Origin: UBA1351 sp965140555
Lineage (GTDB): Bacteria; Bacillota; Clostridia; Lachnospirales; Vallitaleaceae
Length of the DNA: 64,000 bases
Assembly (NCBI GenBank): GCA_965140555.1
Contig: OZ223259.1
Coordinates: 2,108,001-2,172,000 of the forward strand
Direction of reading: 5' to 3'
This document shows positions 9,211 through 17,993 of the stretch, piece by piece. Every line of letters begins with the position of its first letter. Position 1 is the first letter of the stretch. The notes below the pieces were generated by a model. The model was not told where the DNA came from. It searched no databases and saw nothing but the letters and a program-made list of their open reading frames with translations. The translations under genes and the position numbers were made by a program.

Positions 9211-10086
9211 ATGATCGATATAGAGGAACAAACATTACTTATGGCAAATGGACGCATTGAATTAGTGGATGCTTATGAATTTACGGTGCCTAAGGGGTCC
9301 GTATCCATAGGAGGTACAACAAATCCCGACTCTTGTGGCCTGGTATTTCCCATTAGCGGGAAAGCGACGTATATTATAGATGGGAAGCCCTATGATTTGG
9401 AAGTAGGTCGTGTATTATATGCAGGAGCGGGGTTACCCCTTGAAAAGCATGTGGTGGGTACTGAGCCATGGTCTTATGCACTTATACATTACACGGTATC
9501 AACAGAGCATATGGAGCGAAAGCCTTTATTAACGAGTCAGGAATGGATAGAGGATCATTTCATGATGGAAGTGAGTCATTATCGCCAATTGTTGCCTATG
9601 CTGCATCAATTCTGTGAAACCCTCTACCTAAGGGATGCATTATCAGCATTAAAAGCGAAGACGCTGTTCTATCGGTTAATTCAATTGGTCATGGAAGGTG
9701 CTATGGCAGAAAATAAAAATGAACAGTCACAAATGCGTCAAATCAAAACCTATATGCTGGTCCATTTTAATAAAATAGAGTCGGTTAAACAGCTTGCCGA
9801 TGTTTTTGATATGGATCAACGGCAACTTTCTTATTATTTCAAAAAATTCATGGGCATTTGTCCGAAGAAATATTTACTGCAATTACGAATAAAACGGGCC
9901 AAGGAATTACTCATTGATCATGACCGTAAAGTAACGGAAGTGGCAAGGATTGTGGGCTATGAAGACCCCTTCTATTTCAGCCGCCTATTCAAGCGTCAAA
10001 CGGGGTACTCACCGACGGAATATCGCTATGTTGTTGAAAAAAGTCCATGGGTCCATGGAGATTCCTCTATTCATAAACATCTCTAA
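9211..10086 (+). CDS. AraC-family regulator with cupin-like sensor domain
   Basis: 291 residues from ATG 9211, which has AAGGAG six bases upstream; ATG 9187 has no such site. N-terminal half is a cupin-like AraC ligand-binding domain (FPISGKATYIIDGKPYDLEV). C-terminal ~100 residues hold two helix-turn-helix motifs (VKQLADVFDMDQRQLSYYFKK; VTEVARIVGYEDPFYFSRLF). It sits immediately upstream of the ABC/nitrogenase-like operon and shares Fur-like control. AraC regulators that sense the imported siderophore and activate its uptake operon are common (for example PchR, YbtA), and this role is inferred. Confidence 0.8.
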   Translation: MIDIEEQTLLMANGRIELVDAYEFTVPKGSVSIGGTTNPDSCGLVFPISGKATYIIDGKPYDLEVGRVLYAGAGLPLEKHVVGTEPWSYALIHYTVSTEHMERKPLLTSQEWIEDHFMMEVSHYRQLLPMLHQFCETLYLRDALSALKAKTLFYRLIQLVMEGAMAENKNEQSQMRQIKTYMLVHFNKIESVKQLADVFDMDQRQLSYYFKKFMGICPKKYLLQLRIKRAKELLIDHDRKVTEVARIVGYEDPFYFSRLFKRQTGYSPTEYRYVVEKSPWVHGDSSIHKHL

Positions 10087-10109
10087 GTATGTTATTTTAT
10101 ACAGAGTTA

Positions 10110-10137
10110 TTGAGAATGATTATCACAATCATATGAA
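10110..10137 (+). promoter_or_regulatory. Fur-like box over the ABC/nitrogenase-like operon promoter
   Basis: GAGAATGATTATCACAATC (10112-10130) closely matches the 19-bp Fur box. It overlaps TTGAGA (10110-10115), 16-base spacer, TATGAA (10132-10137), about 35 bases upstream of the first gene. It predicts repression of the whole operon when iron is plentiful. Confidence 0.75.
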
Positions 10138-10173
10138 TAACATAATGATTATAGATTTAATACGGAGGTTATG

Positions 10174-11145
10174 ATGAAGAATTTATTAAAGACAGCATTA
10201 TCATTAATGCTCGTGATGGCATTAAGTACAGCATGTGCCAATACAACAGAGGTAGACGGGGAAGAAGCGTCAACAACTCAAGAGACTCAAGAGGTCGTTG
10301 ATGATTCAGCAGCTTTTCCGATGACGTATGTGGATGCAGCAGAACGAGAAGTGGTCATTGAATCGGTACCAACACGTATCTCTGTGAGTTACTTGCCTTA
10401 TTGGGAGTATCTGGTGACGCTGGGAATTACTCCGGTAGCAACTTCTCAGGCACAACATTATATCGATACTTGGGCTCCCTTTGAAGGCTATGATTTTTCT
10501 GAGGTTGTAGATCTAGGGGATACAGATGTGAACCTTGAAGTGTTGGCCCAAGTTGCACCGGATCTAGATATTGAACCGTCTTATGATGAGGCTGTAGAAA
10601 ATATAGCTAAAATTGCTCCGACAATCGTTATGGATCCAAGAGCCCGTATGGACTGGCGGTTTGGCTTAGAAGAATTCGGTAAGGTTGTCGGTAAACCGGA
10701 AGTTGCAACGCAAAAGATTGAAGAAATTGATGCTCAGATTGATGCATCGAGAGAGGCGATAGCAGAGGCTATTGATGAAAGTGCGACGGTTGTCGTTATG
10801 TCCATGATGGGCAAGGATCGATTCTTTAGTGCAAGAAAACCAGTTCTTTTTGATGAGGAAGATGGGTTAGGATTAACGCCACCTGAAGGTTATCCGAAAG
10901 AGAATGATTATGAACAGATTTCCTTAGAAGGGTTATTGGAAATGGATCCGGACTATATATTCGTTGCTGTCTTCAGAGGTGATGAAGCTATCTTTGAAGA
11001 AACCATGGAAGATCCTATTTGGGAATCCTTGTCAGCGGTAGAAAACGGACATGTATACCGACTAGAAGGCTATGCCCATGCCAATAGTATTATGTCTATG
11101 GTATATACAATGGAACAGATGACCCAAATACTGACAGAACAATGA
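10174..11145 (+). CDS. Iron-siderophore-type ABC transporter substrate-binding lipoprotein (FecB/FhuD-like)
   Basis: 323 residues. ATG 10174 is preferred over 10171 because it gives GGAGG a 5-base spacing. Lipobox LSTAC (about 17-21) and an acidic linker precede a type III (BtuF/FhuD) binding fold: VTYVDAAEREVVIESVPTRI-like opening, EVVDLGDTDVNLEVLAQVAPDL, and C-terminal MDPDYIFVAVF with VYRLEGYAHANS. These proteins capture ferric siderophores, haem or corrinoids at the membrane and deliver them to a BtuCD-type transporter. The Fur-like box favours an iron ligand. The next start codon overlaps this stop (ATGA). Confidence 0.85.
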   Translation: MKNLLKTALSLMLVMALSTACANTTEVDGEEASTTQETQEVVDDSAAFPMTYVDAAEREVVIESVPTRISVSYLPYWEYLVTLGITPVATSQAQHYIDTWAPFEGYDFSEVVDLGDTDVNLEVLAQVAPDLDIEPSYDEAVENIAKIAPTIVMDPRARMDWRFGLEEFGKVVGKPEVATQKIEEIDAQIDASREAIAEAIDESATVVVMSMMGKDRFFSARKPVLFDEEDGLGLTPPEGYPKENDYEQISLEGLLEMDPDYIFVAVFRGDEAIFEETMEDPIWESLSAVENGHVYRLEGYAHANSIMSMVYTMEQMTQILTEQ

Positions 11146-12152
11146 GAGTAAGTTGGCAACGTCGTATATCTCCCTTTTATTGGATGGTGCTTGGCATCAT
11201 CCTCTTAATCGGGGTTTTGGTAGTGAGTTTAGGAAACGGAGGGGCGAATATACCGATTAAAACGGTTTATAACGCTCTTTTTCATTATGATGGTGAGATA
11301 AAGCACCATCTTATTGTCAGGGATTTGCGTCTGCCTAGAATTTTGACAAGTTGTCTTATCGGAGCGGTCTTGTCTCTTGCAGGTGGTATGATGCAAGGCA
11401 TTACAAAGAACCCTTTAGCTGATTCGGGTCTTATGGGCTTAAATGCCGGAGCCGGATTTGCTTTGGCGATAGGGTTTGCCTTTATAGAGAATATAGACTA
11501 TACAGGGATGTTGCTATTAACGTTCATCGGTGCAGGTCTAGGTGCAGCCAGTGTCTTCGGTTTGAGCCGGATGGTTCCCGGAGGCAATAATCCGATGAAA
11601 TTGATTCTTAGCGGAGCGGCTATAACGGCTTTTTTAACGGCTTTATCACAAGGAATTGCCTTGGTTTTCCAACTTTCGTCAAGCATTATGTTTTGGACCA
11701 TGGGAAATTTGGCCGGATCGGATTGGAAACAATTGGGAGTGATTGGCCCAATATTTTTGACAATAATGGTTATAAGTTTGGCTCTGTCAAAAGGGATTTC
11801 TATTCTTTCTCTAGGTGAAGAGGCAGCAAGAGGATTAGGTGTATCCGTTCGCCTGATTCGCAGTTTGACAATGATTTGCGTCGTCATTATGGCTGGAGCT
11901 ACAGTATCTGTCGCCGGGTTCATCGGATTTATTGGGATGGTTGTCCCTCATTTTTCCAGATTTTTGGTGGGTCCGGATTACAAAAAGGTGCTCCCATTGT
12001 GTGTCATTTTAGGAGCCAATGTGATGGTCCTATCAGACCTTATATCCCGATCTATTAATCCACCTTTCGAAGTACCGGTCGGTGCGGTAACAGCGGTTAT
12101 TGGTGTTCCCTTTTTCCTTTATATCGCACGGCATCAGAAAGGAGAACTGTGA
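11142..12152 (+). CDS. FecCD-family ABC transporter permease
   Basis: 336 residues with about nine to ten membrane helices. Family blocks seen: RLPRILTSCLIGAVLSLAGG, GITKNPLADSGLMGLNAGAG, ILSGAAITAFLTALSQ and FIGFIGMVVPHFSRFLVGPD, the last including the coupling helix for the ATPase. Forms the channel with the following permease. Start overlaps the binding-protein stop, and its own stop overlaps the next start, so the operon is translationally coupled. Confidence 0.92.
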   Translation: MRVSWQRRISPFYWMVLGIILLIGVLVVSLGNGGANIPIKTVYNALFHYDGEIKHHLIVRDLRLPRILTSCLIGAVLSLAGGMMQGITKNPLADSGLMGLNAGAGFALAIGFAFIENIDYTGMLLLTFIGAGLGAASVFGLSRMVPGGNNPMKLILSGAAITAFLTALSQGIALVFQLSSSIMFWTMGNLAGSDWKQLGVIGPIFLTIMVISLALSKGISILSLGEEAARGLGVSVRLIRSLTMICVVIMAGATVSVAGFIGFIGMVVPHFSRFLVGPDYKKVLPLCVILGANVMVLSDLISRSINPPFEVPVGAVTAVIGVPFFLYIARHQKGEL

Positions 12153-13174
12153 TGAAGAAGTCTTGGAAAAACCATCCTTATGGATGGCTTATTCTTTTTG
12201 CCGGCTTACTGCCGGTTATCTTTGTACTAAGCATCTATTTTGGGTATACCCAGTACAGTATCAGTGACATTCTAAAAATTCTTATAGGTCAAGGATCGGA
12301 TATGGATCGGATGATTATCTTTGAATTCAGATTTCCGAGAAGTGTGTTGGCAGTACTCGTAGGCGCTTGTTTGGCGGTATCCGGGTCTATTATCCAAAGT
12401 GTAACTCGTAATCCACTGGCAGATCCGGGTCTTATGGGCATTAATGCCGGGGCAGGATTTATGGTCGTTGTCTATGTGGTGGCTCTTGGAACACACAGTG
12501 TTACATCGATTATGGTGTTACCCTTATTAGCCCTTGTTGGGGGCGGAACGACAGGTCTTGTTATTTATCTGTTAGCCTTTCGAAAAGATCAGGGAATCCA
12601 TCCTATGCGCCTTGTCTTAAATGGTGTTGCCGTTAATGCCGGAATTTCTGCGGCTATGACCTTAATTGTTGCAACGCTAAATACACAAGATATTGATTTT
12701 TTGGCAAAGTGGCAGGCAGGAAGCATATGGGGTGCGAACTGGAAATTTGTTGTTGCCTTATTGCCTTGGGCGATAGTCGGATTGGCAGGGACATGGATAA
12801 AACATAAAGAATTGGATGTCCTATCTCTAAATGACGGTACGGCAATCGGGTTAGGGTTGGCTGTTGAAAAAGAACGACGGATATTATTAGGTATTGCAGT
12901 ATTACTTGCATCCGCGGCCGTTTCTGTGAGTGGAAGTATTGCCTTTATTGGTCTCATGGCACCCCATATGGCACGACTCTTGGTAGGACCTCGTCATGGA
13001 AAACTGATTCCTATGACGATTTTAATAGGGAGTAATTTTCTTCTTGGTGCCGATATTGTATCGCGAACGATGTTGGGAGCAACGGAGATACCGACGGGAA
13101 TTGTGGTAACTGTATTTGGAGGAATCTATTTTATGCGTTTATTGCTTCGACCCAAGCGCATGGTTAACGGATAG
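12152..13174 (+). CDS. FecCD-family ABC transporter permease
   Basis: 340 residues from the ATG at 12152, which overlaps the previous TGA (TGATG) and has AAAGGAGAA upstream. Same family blocks as its neighbour: RFPRSVLAVLVGACLAVSGS, VTRNPLADPGLMGINAGAG and FIGLMAPHMARLLVGPRHG. Two distinct permeases make this a heterodimeric channel, as in FecCD or FepDG. A 57-base gap follows before the ATPase gene. Confidence 0.92.
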   Translation: MKKSWKNHPYGWLILFAGLLPVIFVLSIYFGYTQYSISDILKILIGQGSDMDRMIIFEFRFPRSVLAVLVGACLAVSGSIIQSVTRNPLADPGLMGINAGAGFMVVVYVVALGTHSVTSIMVLPLLALVGGGTTGLVIYLLAFRKDQGIHPMRLVLNGVAVNAGISAAMTLIVATLNTQDIDFLAKWQAGSIWGANWKFVVALLPWAIVGLAGTWIKHKELDVLSLNDGTAIGLGLAVEKERRILLGIAVLLASAAVSVSGSIAFIGLMAPHMARLLVGPRHGKLIPMTILIGSNFLLGADIVSRTMLGATEIPTGIVVTVFGGIYFMRLLLRPKRMVNG

Positions 13175-13231
13175 GTCCTTATAGGGAATGTTGGCGACAG
13201 TCAACAGTGGCAAAGAGAAAGAAGGAGAAAC

Positions 13232-14047
13232 ATGATTAAAACAAAAGGATTAGCTCTGGGCTATGGTCAGAAGAGAATTATTGAACCTATCGATATAGGG
13301 ATTGAGCCGGGTAAGATAACATCCATTATCGGCCCCAACGGATGCGGAAAGTCTACCTTTCTGAAAGGGATTAGTCGAATTATCGGTCATCAAGGAGGGC
13401 ATGTCTATCTGAACGGTAAAGATATACATACGATCGGAACAAAAGAGTTAGCGACTCAGATGGCGGTATTACCACAGACGCCTCAAGCACCTGAGGGATT
13501 AAAGGTAAAAGAGCTTGTAGCATATGGGCGGTTTCCCCATAGCAAGCGGATCGGTCGAATGAGCGCCAAAGACCATGAGAGGATTGAGTGGGCATTGCAT
13601 GTCACGAATCTGTCAGAGTATACGGACCATGAAGTAGATGCCTTATCAGGGGGGCAACGTCAGCGTGTGTGGATAGCCATGGCCCTTGCCCAAGAAACGG
13701 ATATGATCTTACTGGATGAACCGACGACGTATCTGGATATGGCTTATCAGCTGGAAGTATTGGAGTTGTTGGCATTATTGAACCGCGAGCATGGTACAAC
13801 GATTGTAATGGTTTTGCATGATATTAATCAGGCGGCTAGATTTAGTGATCGATTAATTGCGTTTAAAGAAGGTAAAGTGGTTGCCAGTGGTGATCGATTT
13901 GAGATTATGAATGTGGATGTGTTGAAGACAACCTTTGGTATTGAAGCCGATATTGCCTATCATCCTAGAACAGGGGAACCGTTGATTCTTAGTTATGGTT
14001 TATGTAAGCACAGCATGGTCGATAAAGAAATTGGAGGTCAGTCATGA
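13232..14047 (+). CDS. FecE/FepC-type ABC transporter ATPase
   Basis: 271 residues. Walker A GPNGCGKST, signature LSGGQRQRVWIAMALAQ, Walker B MILLDEPTTYLD, and switch His in VLHDINQAARF. Powers uptake by the two permeases. RBS GAAGGAGAAA. The stop overlaps the start of the NifH-like gene by four bases (ATGA), so the transporter and the nitrogenase-like enzyme belong to one transcript. Confidence 0.93.
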   Translation: MIKTKGLALGYGQKRIIEPIDIGIEPGKITSIIGPNGCGKSTFLKGISRIIGHQGGHVYLNGKDIHTIGTKELATQMAVLPQTPQAPEGLKVKELVAYGRFPHSKRIGRMSAKDHERIEWALHVTNLSEYTDHEVDALSGGQRQRVWIAMALAQETDMILLDEPTTYLDMAYQLEVLELLALLNREHGTTIVMVLHDINQAARFSDRLIAFKEGKVVASGDRFEIMNVDVLKTTFGIEADIAYHPRTGEPLILSYGLCKHSMVDKEIGGQS

Positions 14048-14796
14048 GAAAAATAGCAATTTATGGAAAAGGCGGAATCGGTAAGTCGACGACGGTATCG
14101 AATGTGTCAAGGGCCCTTGCCATGCGAGGACTTAAAGTAATGCAAATCGGATGTGACCCGAAGGCGGATTCTACTTGTAATTTGACAGGGGGGTCTTCGA
14201 TACCGACAGTTCTTGACGTGTTACGAGAGAAGAGAGGTCTTGTTCTTGAGGATATTGTTGTGGAAGGTGACGGAGGGGTTCTTTGTGTCGAGGCAGGAGG
14301 TCCGGTTCCCGGTGTAGGATGTGCGGGAAGAGGCATTATTACTGCTTTTGAAAAATTGAAGACATTAAATGCCTATGAGGTTTATCAGCCGGATGTTGTC
14401 TTATACGATGTTCTAGGGGATGTTGTCTGTGGAGGATTTGCCATGCCGATTCGTGGCGGCTATGCCGACGATGTGTTTGTCGTTACATCCGGTGAGATGA
14501 TGTCCTTATATGCAGCAACCAATATTGGACATGCGGTGAAAAGTTTTGGTAAACGAGGTTATGCAGGATTAGGTGGGCTCATACTGAATAGCAAACATAT
14601 TGAAAATGAGCGTGAATTAGTGGAAAAAGCAGCCGCTGAAATGGAATTACCAATCTGCTATGAAGTACCCAGGCACAAGGATGTTCAACGGGCAGAAGCA
14701 TTAGGGAAAACAGTAGTCGAAGCCTTTCCGGATTCTGAGATGACTGCGCATTACGTGGCGTTGTCCAAAATATTGATTCCTGAGGAGGTGGTCTAG
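14044..14796 (+). CDS. NifH-like iron protein (nitrogenase-reductase family)
   Basis: 250 residues. Deviant Walker A GKGGIGKSTT (8-17), DPKADST (38-44), and both [4Fe-4S] ligand cysteines of the NifH/BchL/CfbC family: Cys93 in VGCAGRG and Cys129 in DVLGDVVCGGFAMPIR. The family acts as a homodimer, using ATP to pass electrons to a component-1 partner; the two next genes encode that partner. It is a little shorter than NifH (~275-295). No nifE, nifN or nifB-like gene is nearby, so nitrogen fixation is unlikely. It may reduce an imported iron complex or tetrapyrrole; the substrate is unknown. Confidence 0.9.
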   Translation: MRKIAIYGKGGIGKSTTVSNVSRALAMRGLKVMQIGCDPKADSTCNLTGGSSIPTVLDVLREKRGLVLEDIVVEGDGGVLCVEAGGPVPGVGCAGRGIITAFEKLKTLNAYEVYQPDVVLYDVLGDVVCGGFAMPIRGGYADDVFVVTSGEMMSLYAATNIGHAVKSFGKRGYAGLGGLILNSKHIENERELVEKAAAEMELPICYEVPRHKDVQRAEALGKTVVEAFPDSEMTAHYVALSKILIPEEVV

Positions 14797-14797
14797 A

Positions 14798-15745
14798 GTG
14801 TGTGAATTAGAATCGGCATTTTGTCGACTGTCAGAACTGGAGAGCCATGAACATATCACGATGATGCGACCGGCAGGTTATGTTGGTGGGCATTGTCCTA
14901 TGCATATGGTTTTATCCGGATTGAGACAGATTGATTCGGTGGCGTCTATTGTTGTTGGGACGGCAGAATGCACGAACTATAGCCGCTTTGTCTTGCCGAA
15001 TAGCGCCAATCATGCCCTCTATATGCTCGATGAAGAGGAGGTTGTCTTTGGATGCAGAGACGGACTGACGGAAGCATTACAAGTAATGGAAGACCGAGGT
15101 GTGAAGCACCTTTTGATTATTATGACCTGTATACCTAGTCTGACAGGAGAGGACATGGAAGCATTGATTCATGAGTGGGAAGCGACCCATACTATGGCTG
15201 TCGGCTATGTGGATGTAGCCCATTTCAAGTATAAAGGTTTTGCTGTGGGAAAACCTTTGCTAGAGGAGCAATTAGCCAAATGGAAGATGCTGCAGATGCC
15301 CCTTAAGGCATCGTCGGAGACGGCAAATCAAGAGAAGCATATGTCCCAAGAGGATGATAATGTGGATAAGGATATATTGATTCAAACGGCCATATATGCC
15401 CCTCACGAGAATGGATTGAAGTTAGCGGGAGAGTTAGCAACCTATGGATGCCAAGTTCAATTTATTCATCTGGAGCATTTTGACACATCCTACAGAGAAG
15501 ATCAAGAACAGTTGCTTATGGTAGCAGATCCCTATATCGGTTATGTCAACCATGAAGAGGCATGGATAAAGTGGTGCAAGAGACAGTCGATTGAACTTGT
15601 CGTGTCCTATTTTCCGGAAGATAAATTTTCTGAATATGGCGTGAAGAGTATGAATTATCTAGACTGGCGGGATAAGAGTCATGATGTTCGCATGGCTATG
15701 ATAAAAGAAGGGATTAATACAGTACGAGAAGAAAGGAAGTCATAA
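14798..15745 (+). CDS. Nitrogenase component-1-like protein, D-type (three-cysteine) subunit
   Basis: 315 residues from a GTG start with GAGGAGGTG upstream. The N-terminal region follows the NifD/NifK pattern: Cys33 in GYVGGHCPMH, Cys58 in GTAECTNYS, the FGCRDGLTEAL block, and Cys111 in IMTCIPSLTGED. These three cysteines match the positions that hold the P-cluster or the [4Fe-4S] cluster of BchN. The protein is shorter than NifD (~480) and BchN (~420), and no FeMo-co ligand Cys/His pair could be identified. It probably pairs with the next gene product and receives electrons from the NifH-like protein. The reaction is unknown. Confidence 0.75.
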   Translation: MCELESAFCRLSELESHEHITMMRPAGYVGGHCPMHMVLSGLRQIDSVASIVVGTAECTNYSRFVLPNSANHALYMLDEEEVVFGCRDGLTEALQVMEDRGVKHLLIIMTCIPSLTGEDMEALIHEWEATHTMAVGYVDVAHFKYKGFAVGKPLLEEQLAKWKMLQMPLKASSETANQEKHMSQEDDNVDKDILIQTAIYAPHENGLKLAGELATYGCQVQFIHLEHFDTSYREDQEQLLMVADPYIGYVNHEEAWIKWCKRQSIELVVSYFPEDKFSEYGVKSMNYLDWRDKSHDVRMAMIKEGINTVREERKS

Positions 15746-15746
15746 G

Positions 15747-16928
15747 ATGGGACTCTATATTTTTTCACCACCGTTATCATCTAGAATGGGGATTTTAGAC
15801 ATCGTCTCGCGTGTGAAGCAGACGGCTGTTATAGAATACGGGTCTATGGGACATATGGTCTATGCGAGACAACAACAGCGTCTGACCTATGGAAAAGGAG
15901 CCGACTTATATACGGTGCATATGAGCGAGGCGGACATTGCCTTAGGAGGCGTAGAGAATTTCTTGAATGGATTACATCAGCTTCAAGAAGAGAAACGGTA
16001 CCGTGCAATCTTTAACCTGCCGTCTACAGTACCGCTAACCATAGGACTTTTCCCCGATGAGTGGGTGGAAGAAGAGCATGCAGAAGAAACCTCTCTTATC
16101 GGATTTGAAACAGGAGGATTTGAGTGTCATGTCTATGAGGGCATGGAAGAGGCGTTGGAAAAGGTTGTATCCTGTATGCCTATGGAGGAGAGAAGGGATA
16201 AAAGACCGAGGGTACATATTCTTGGATTAACGGCGATAGAGGCACCTTATTATGGGGATAAAAGAGAAATAGGTGACATGCTGAGAAAAGCATTTGGTGA
16301 GGTTGTTCCTGTTTTTTATCCGGAAGAAGGGTGTAAGGCAGAGGCAGAGGATGTGGTGGTTGCCCTATCCGGTTGGTCCGTTGCCGGAGCTAAACATCTA
16401 GTGGAGGCCTCAGGGGCTACGTTCGTTCAAGGCAATCCCTATGGATATGAAGCAACCGTTGATTTTTTGCATGAAGTCGGTCAAGGGTTGGGACGCTTTC
16501 CTAACGGCATTTATATGGACAAAATGCAAAAAAAGTATGCTCCTTTTCTTGACAATGAAGGGGATATCTTCTATCATCAAAAACAGAAGCCTGTGTGTGT
16601 GACAGCCTCTATAAGTTTGTGTAACGGACTGTCGAAAATTGCACAAGAACTCGGATACAAAAAGTGCATCTGCTACAGTTTGGATGAAAAAGAATCGACA
16701 ACTGCTCATCCGTATCTTACAGATGACGTATGGATTCAGACGGTAGGTGACTTGATTTGTGAAGAGGATGCATTGGTCATAGCACCGAGTGAGCGATTAA
16801 CGTATATGAACCTAGATAGTACCTGGTGCACGACGTATAGCAGAGGGATGGCAATACCGGAAAATGAAAAACCCTATCGTGGGTTTGGGGGTATGGATAC
16901 ATGGATTGACAGTATCCGTTTTACGTAA
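15747..16928 (+). CDS. Nitrogenase component-1-like protein, K-type subunit lacking cluster cysteines
   Basis: 393 residues, one base after its partner. Opening IFSPPLSSRMGILDIVSRV and IEYGSMGHMVYARQQQR correspond to the NifK/BchB GxxxAxxGIxDxxxVIHGPxGC region, but the cysteine is absent (GSMGHM), and the second site reads FNLPSTVPLTIGL without cysteine. Later blocks VHILGLTA, VQGNPYGYEAT and FLHEVGQGLG recall the component-1 fold. With three cysteines in one subunit and none in the other, the cluster may resemble that of the dark-operative protochlorophyllide reductase, where the fourth ligand is not a cysteine. This is inference. Confidence 0.65.
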   Translation: MGLYIFSPPLSSRMGILDIVSRVKQTAVIEYGSMGHMVYARQQQRLTYGKGADLYTVHMSEADIALGGVENFLNGLHQLQEEKRYRAIFNLPSTVPLTIGLFPDEWVEEEHAEETSLIGFETGGFECHVYEGMEEALEKVVSCMPMEERRDKRPRVHILGLTAIEAPYYGDKREIGDMLRKAFGEVVPVFYPEEGCKAEAEDVVVALSGWSVAGAKHLVEASGATFVQGNPYGYEATVDFLHEVGQGLGRFPNGIYMDKMQKKYAPFLDNEGDIFYHQKQKPVCVTASISLCNGLSKIAQELGYKKCICYSLDEKESTTAHPYLTDDVWIQTVGDLICEEDALVIAPSERLTYMNLDSTWCTTYSRGMAIPENEKPYRGFGGMDTWIDSIRFT

Positions 16929-16936
16929 GTGGGTGT

Positions 16937-16989
16937 TATACCGATTGATTGGAACATTGAGCTGAGAAACAAGAAGATGAATCGGTATA
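16937..16989 (+). repeat. Inverted repeat after the nitrogenase-like operon
   Basis: TATACCGATT (16937-16946) and AATCGGTATA (16980-16989) form a perfect 10-bp stem around a 33-base loop, with no T run. It could be an mRNA-end structure or a weak terminator. Confidence 0.4.
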
Positions 16990-17059
16990 TGGAATAATAG
17001 AGCAAGCTCAATCATCCAAATACATGTAGTTACGAGTTTGCAGGAGAGGAAGGCGTTAT

Positions 17060-17917
17060 ATGAAGGAGTTAATGACGGTGGACGTGACACGAGCAGGGTT
17101 ATGGATGGACGCAAATGTAACTTTTGCTCAAGTAGACAACTGGTATGGACATGTAACACGCGACTTGAAGATGGATATTATCTATCCTTTCGAACATCAA
17201 CAAGAAAGTTGGCCGTGTATTGTGTGGATATGTGGTGGCGGATGGATGCAGTTGGATCGGCATGCACATATTCCCAATCTGATGGAGTTGGCAAGAGAAC
17301 GTTTTGTTCTTGTTAGTGTAGACTACAGGGACAGTAATTATGCTACATTTCCTGCACAATTAGAAGATGTCAAAAGTGCTATTCGCTATATTAAAGCCCA
17401 TGCTAAAAGGTATCAAATTGATCCCGAGCGCATTGGTGTAATGGGAGAATCAGCAGGTGGACATCTCGCCGGTATGGTTGGGGTAACAAGTCATACGGAT
17501 GAATTTGATGTGGGTAATTATCTGGAGTTTGATAGTTCAGTCAAAGCGGTCTGTCCATGGTATATGCCGGCAGATTTCAGTCAAATGATGCGAACAGAGG
17601 AAGGGATATCAACGGGTATGCTTCCTGAATCCCGTTTACTAGGTGTGGATGTGTCAATGCGACCGGAAATAGTGGAACGAGCTAATCCCATATCCTATGT
17701 GACGCAAGAGGCACCACCATTTTTACTCATTCATGGGACCGATGACCGAGTGGTTCCTTATTATCAGAGTGAATTGATGTATGATGCATTAACGAAAGTC
17801 GGTGTAGAGGCTGAGTTGATTGGTATTGAAGGTGGGGACCATGCAGATATTTATTTCTTCCAACCTCAGGTTATGAGTCGTATTATTGATTTTTTTAACA
17901 CACATCTGAAAGAATAG
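17060..17917 (+). CDS. Alpha/beta-hydrolase, BD-FAE/acetyl-esterase type
   Basis: 285 residues. Oxyanion block IVWICGGGWMQLDR, nucleophile elbow GVMGESAGGHLAGM (Ser), Asp in IHGTDDRVVPYYQ and final His in EGGDHADIYFF give a complete catalytic triad. This pattern is typical of hormone-sensitive-lipase-like carboxylesterases, often acetyl-xylan or feruloyl esterases; a siderophore esterase is another possibility given the upstream iron locus. No signal peptide, so it acts inside the cell. RBS AGGAGAGGAAGG. It lies 131 bases after the nitrogenase-like operon and may be separately transcribed. Confidence 0.75.
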   Translation: MKELMTVDVTRAGLWMDANVTFAQVDNWYGHVTRDLKMDIIYPFEHQQESWPCIVWICGGGWMQLDRHAHIPNLMELARERFVLVSVDYRDSNYATFPAQLEDVKSAIRYIKAHAKRYQIDPERIGVMGESAGGHLAGMVGVTSHTDEFDVGNYLEFDSSVKAVCPWYMPADFSQMMRTEEGISTGMLPESRLLGVDVSMRPEIVERANPISYVTQEAPPFLLIHGTDDRVVPYYQSELMYDALTKVGVEAELIGIEGGDHADIYFFQPQVMSRIIDFFNTHLKE

Positions 17918-17919
17918 GG

Positions 17920-17948
17920 TTGACAAACACGGGAAATAGGGGTATTAT
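17920..17948 (+). promoter_or_regulatory. Near-consensus sigma-A promoter for the DAHP synthase leader
   Basis: TTGACA (17920-17925), 17-base spacer, TATTAT (17943-17948). The start of transcription should fall near 17955, giving a leader of about 380 bases before the enzyme gene. Confidence 0.85.
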
Positions 17949-17993
17949 TTTGTGCAACATTAGTTTAAGCAAACAAAGCAATGGAGGACACTT

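Noticed and set aside
14044..16928. A true nitrogenase (nifHDK)
   Set aside because: Component-1 proteins are too short, one lacks all cluster cysteines, and no nifB/E/N genes are present.
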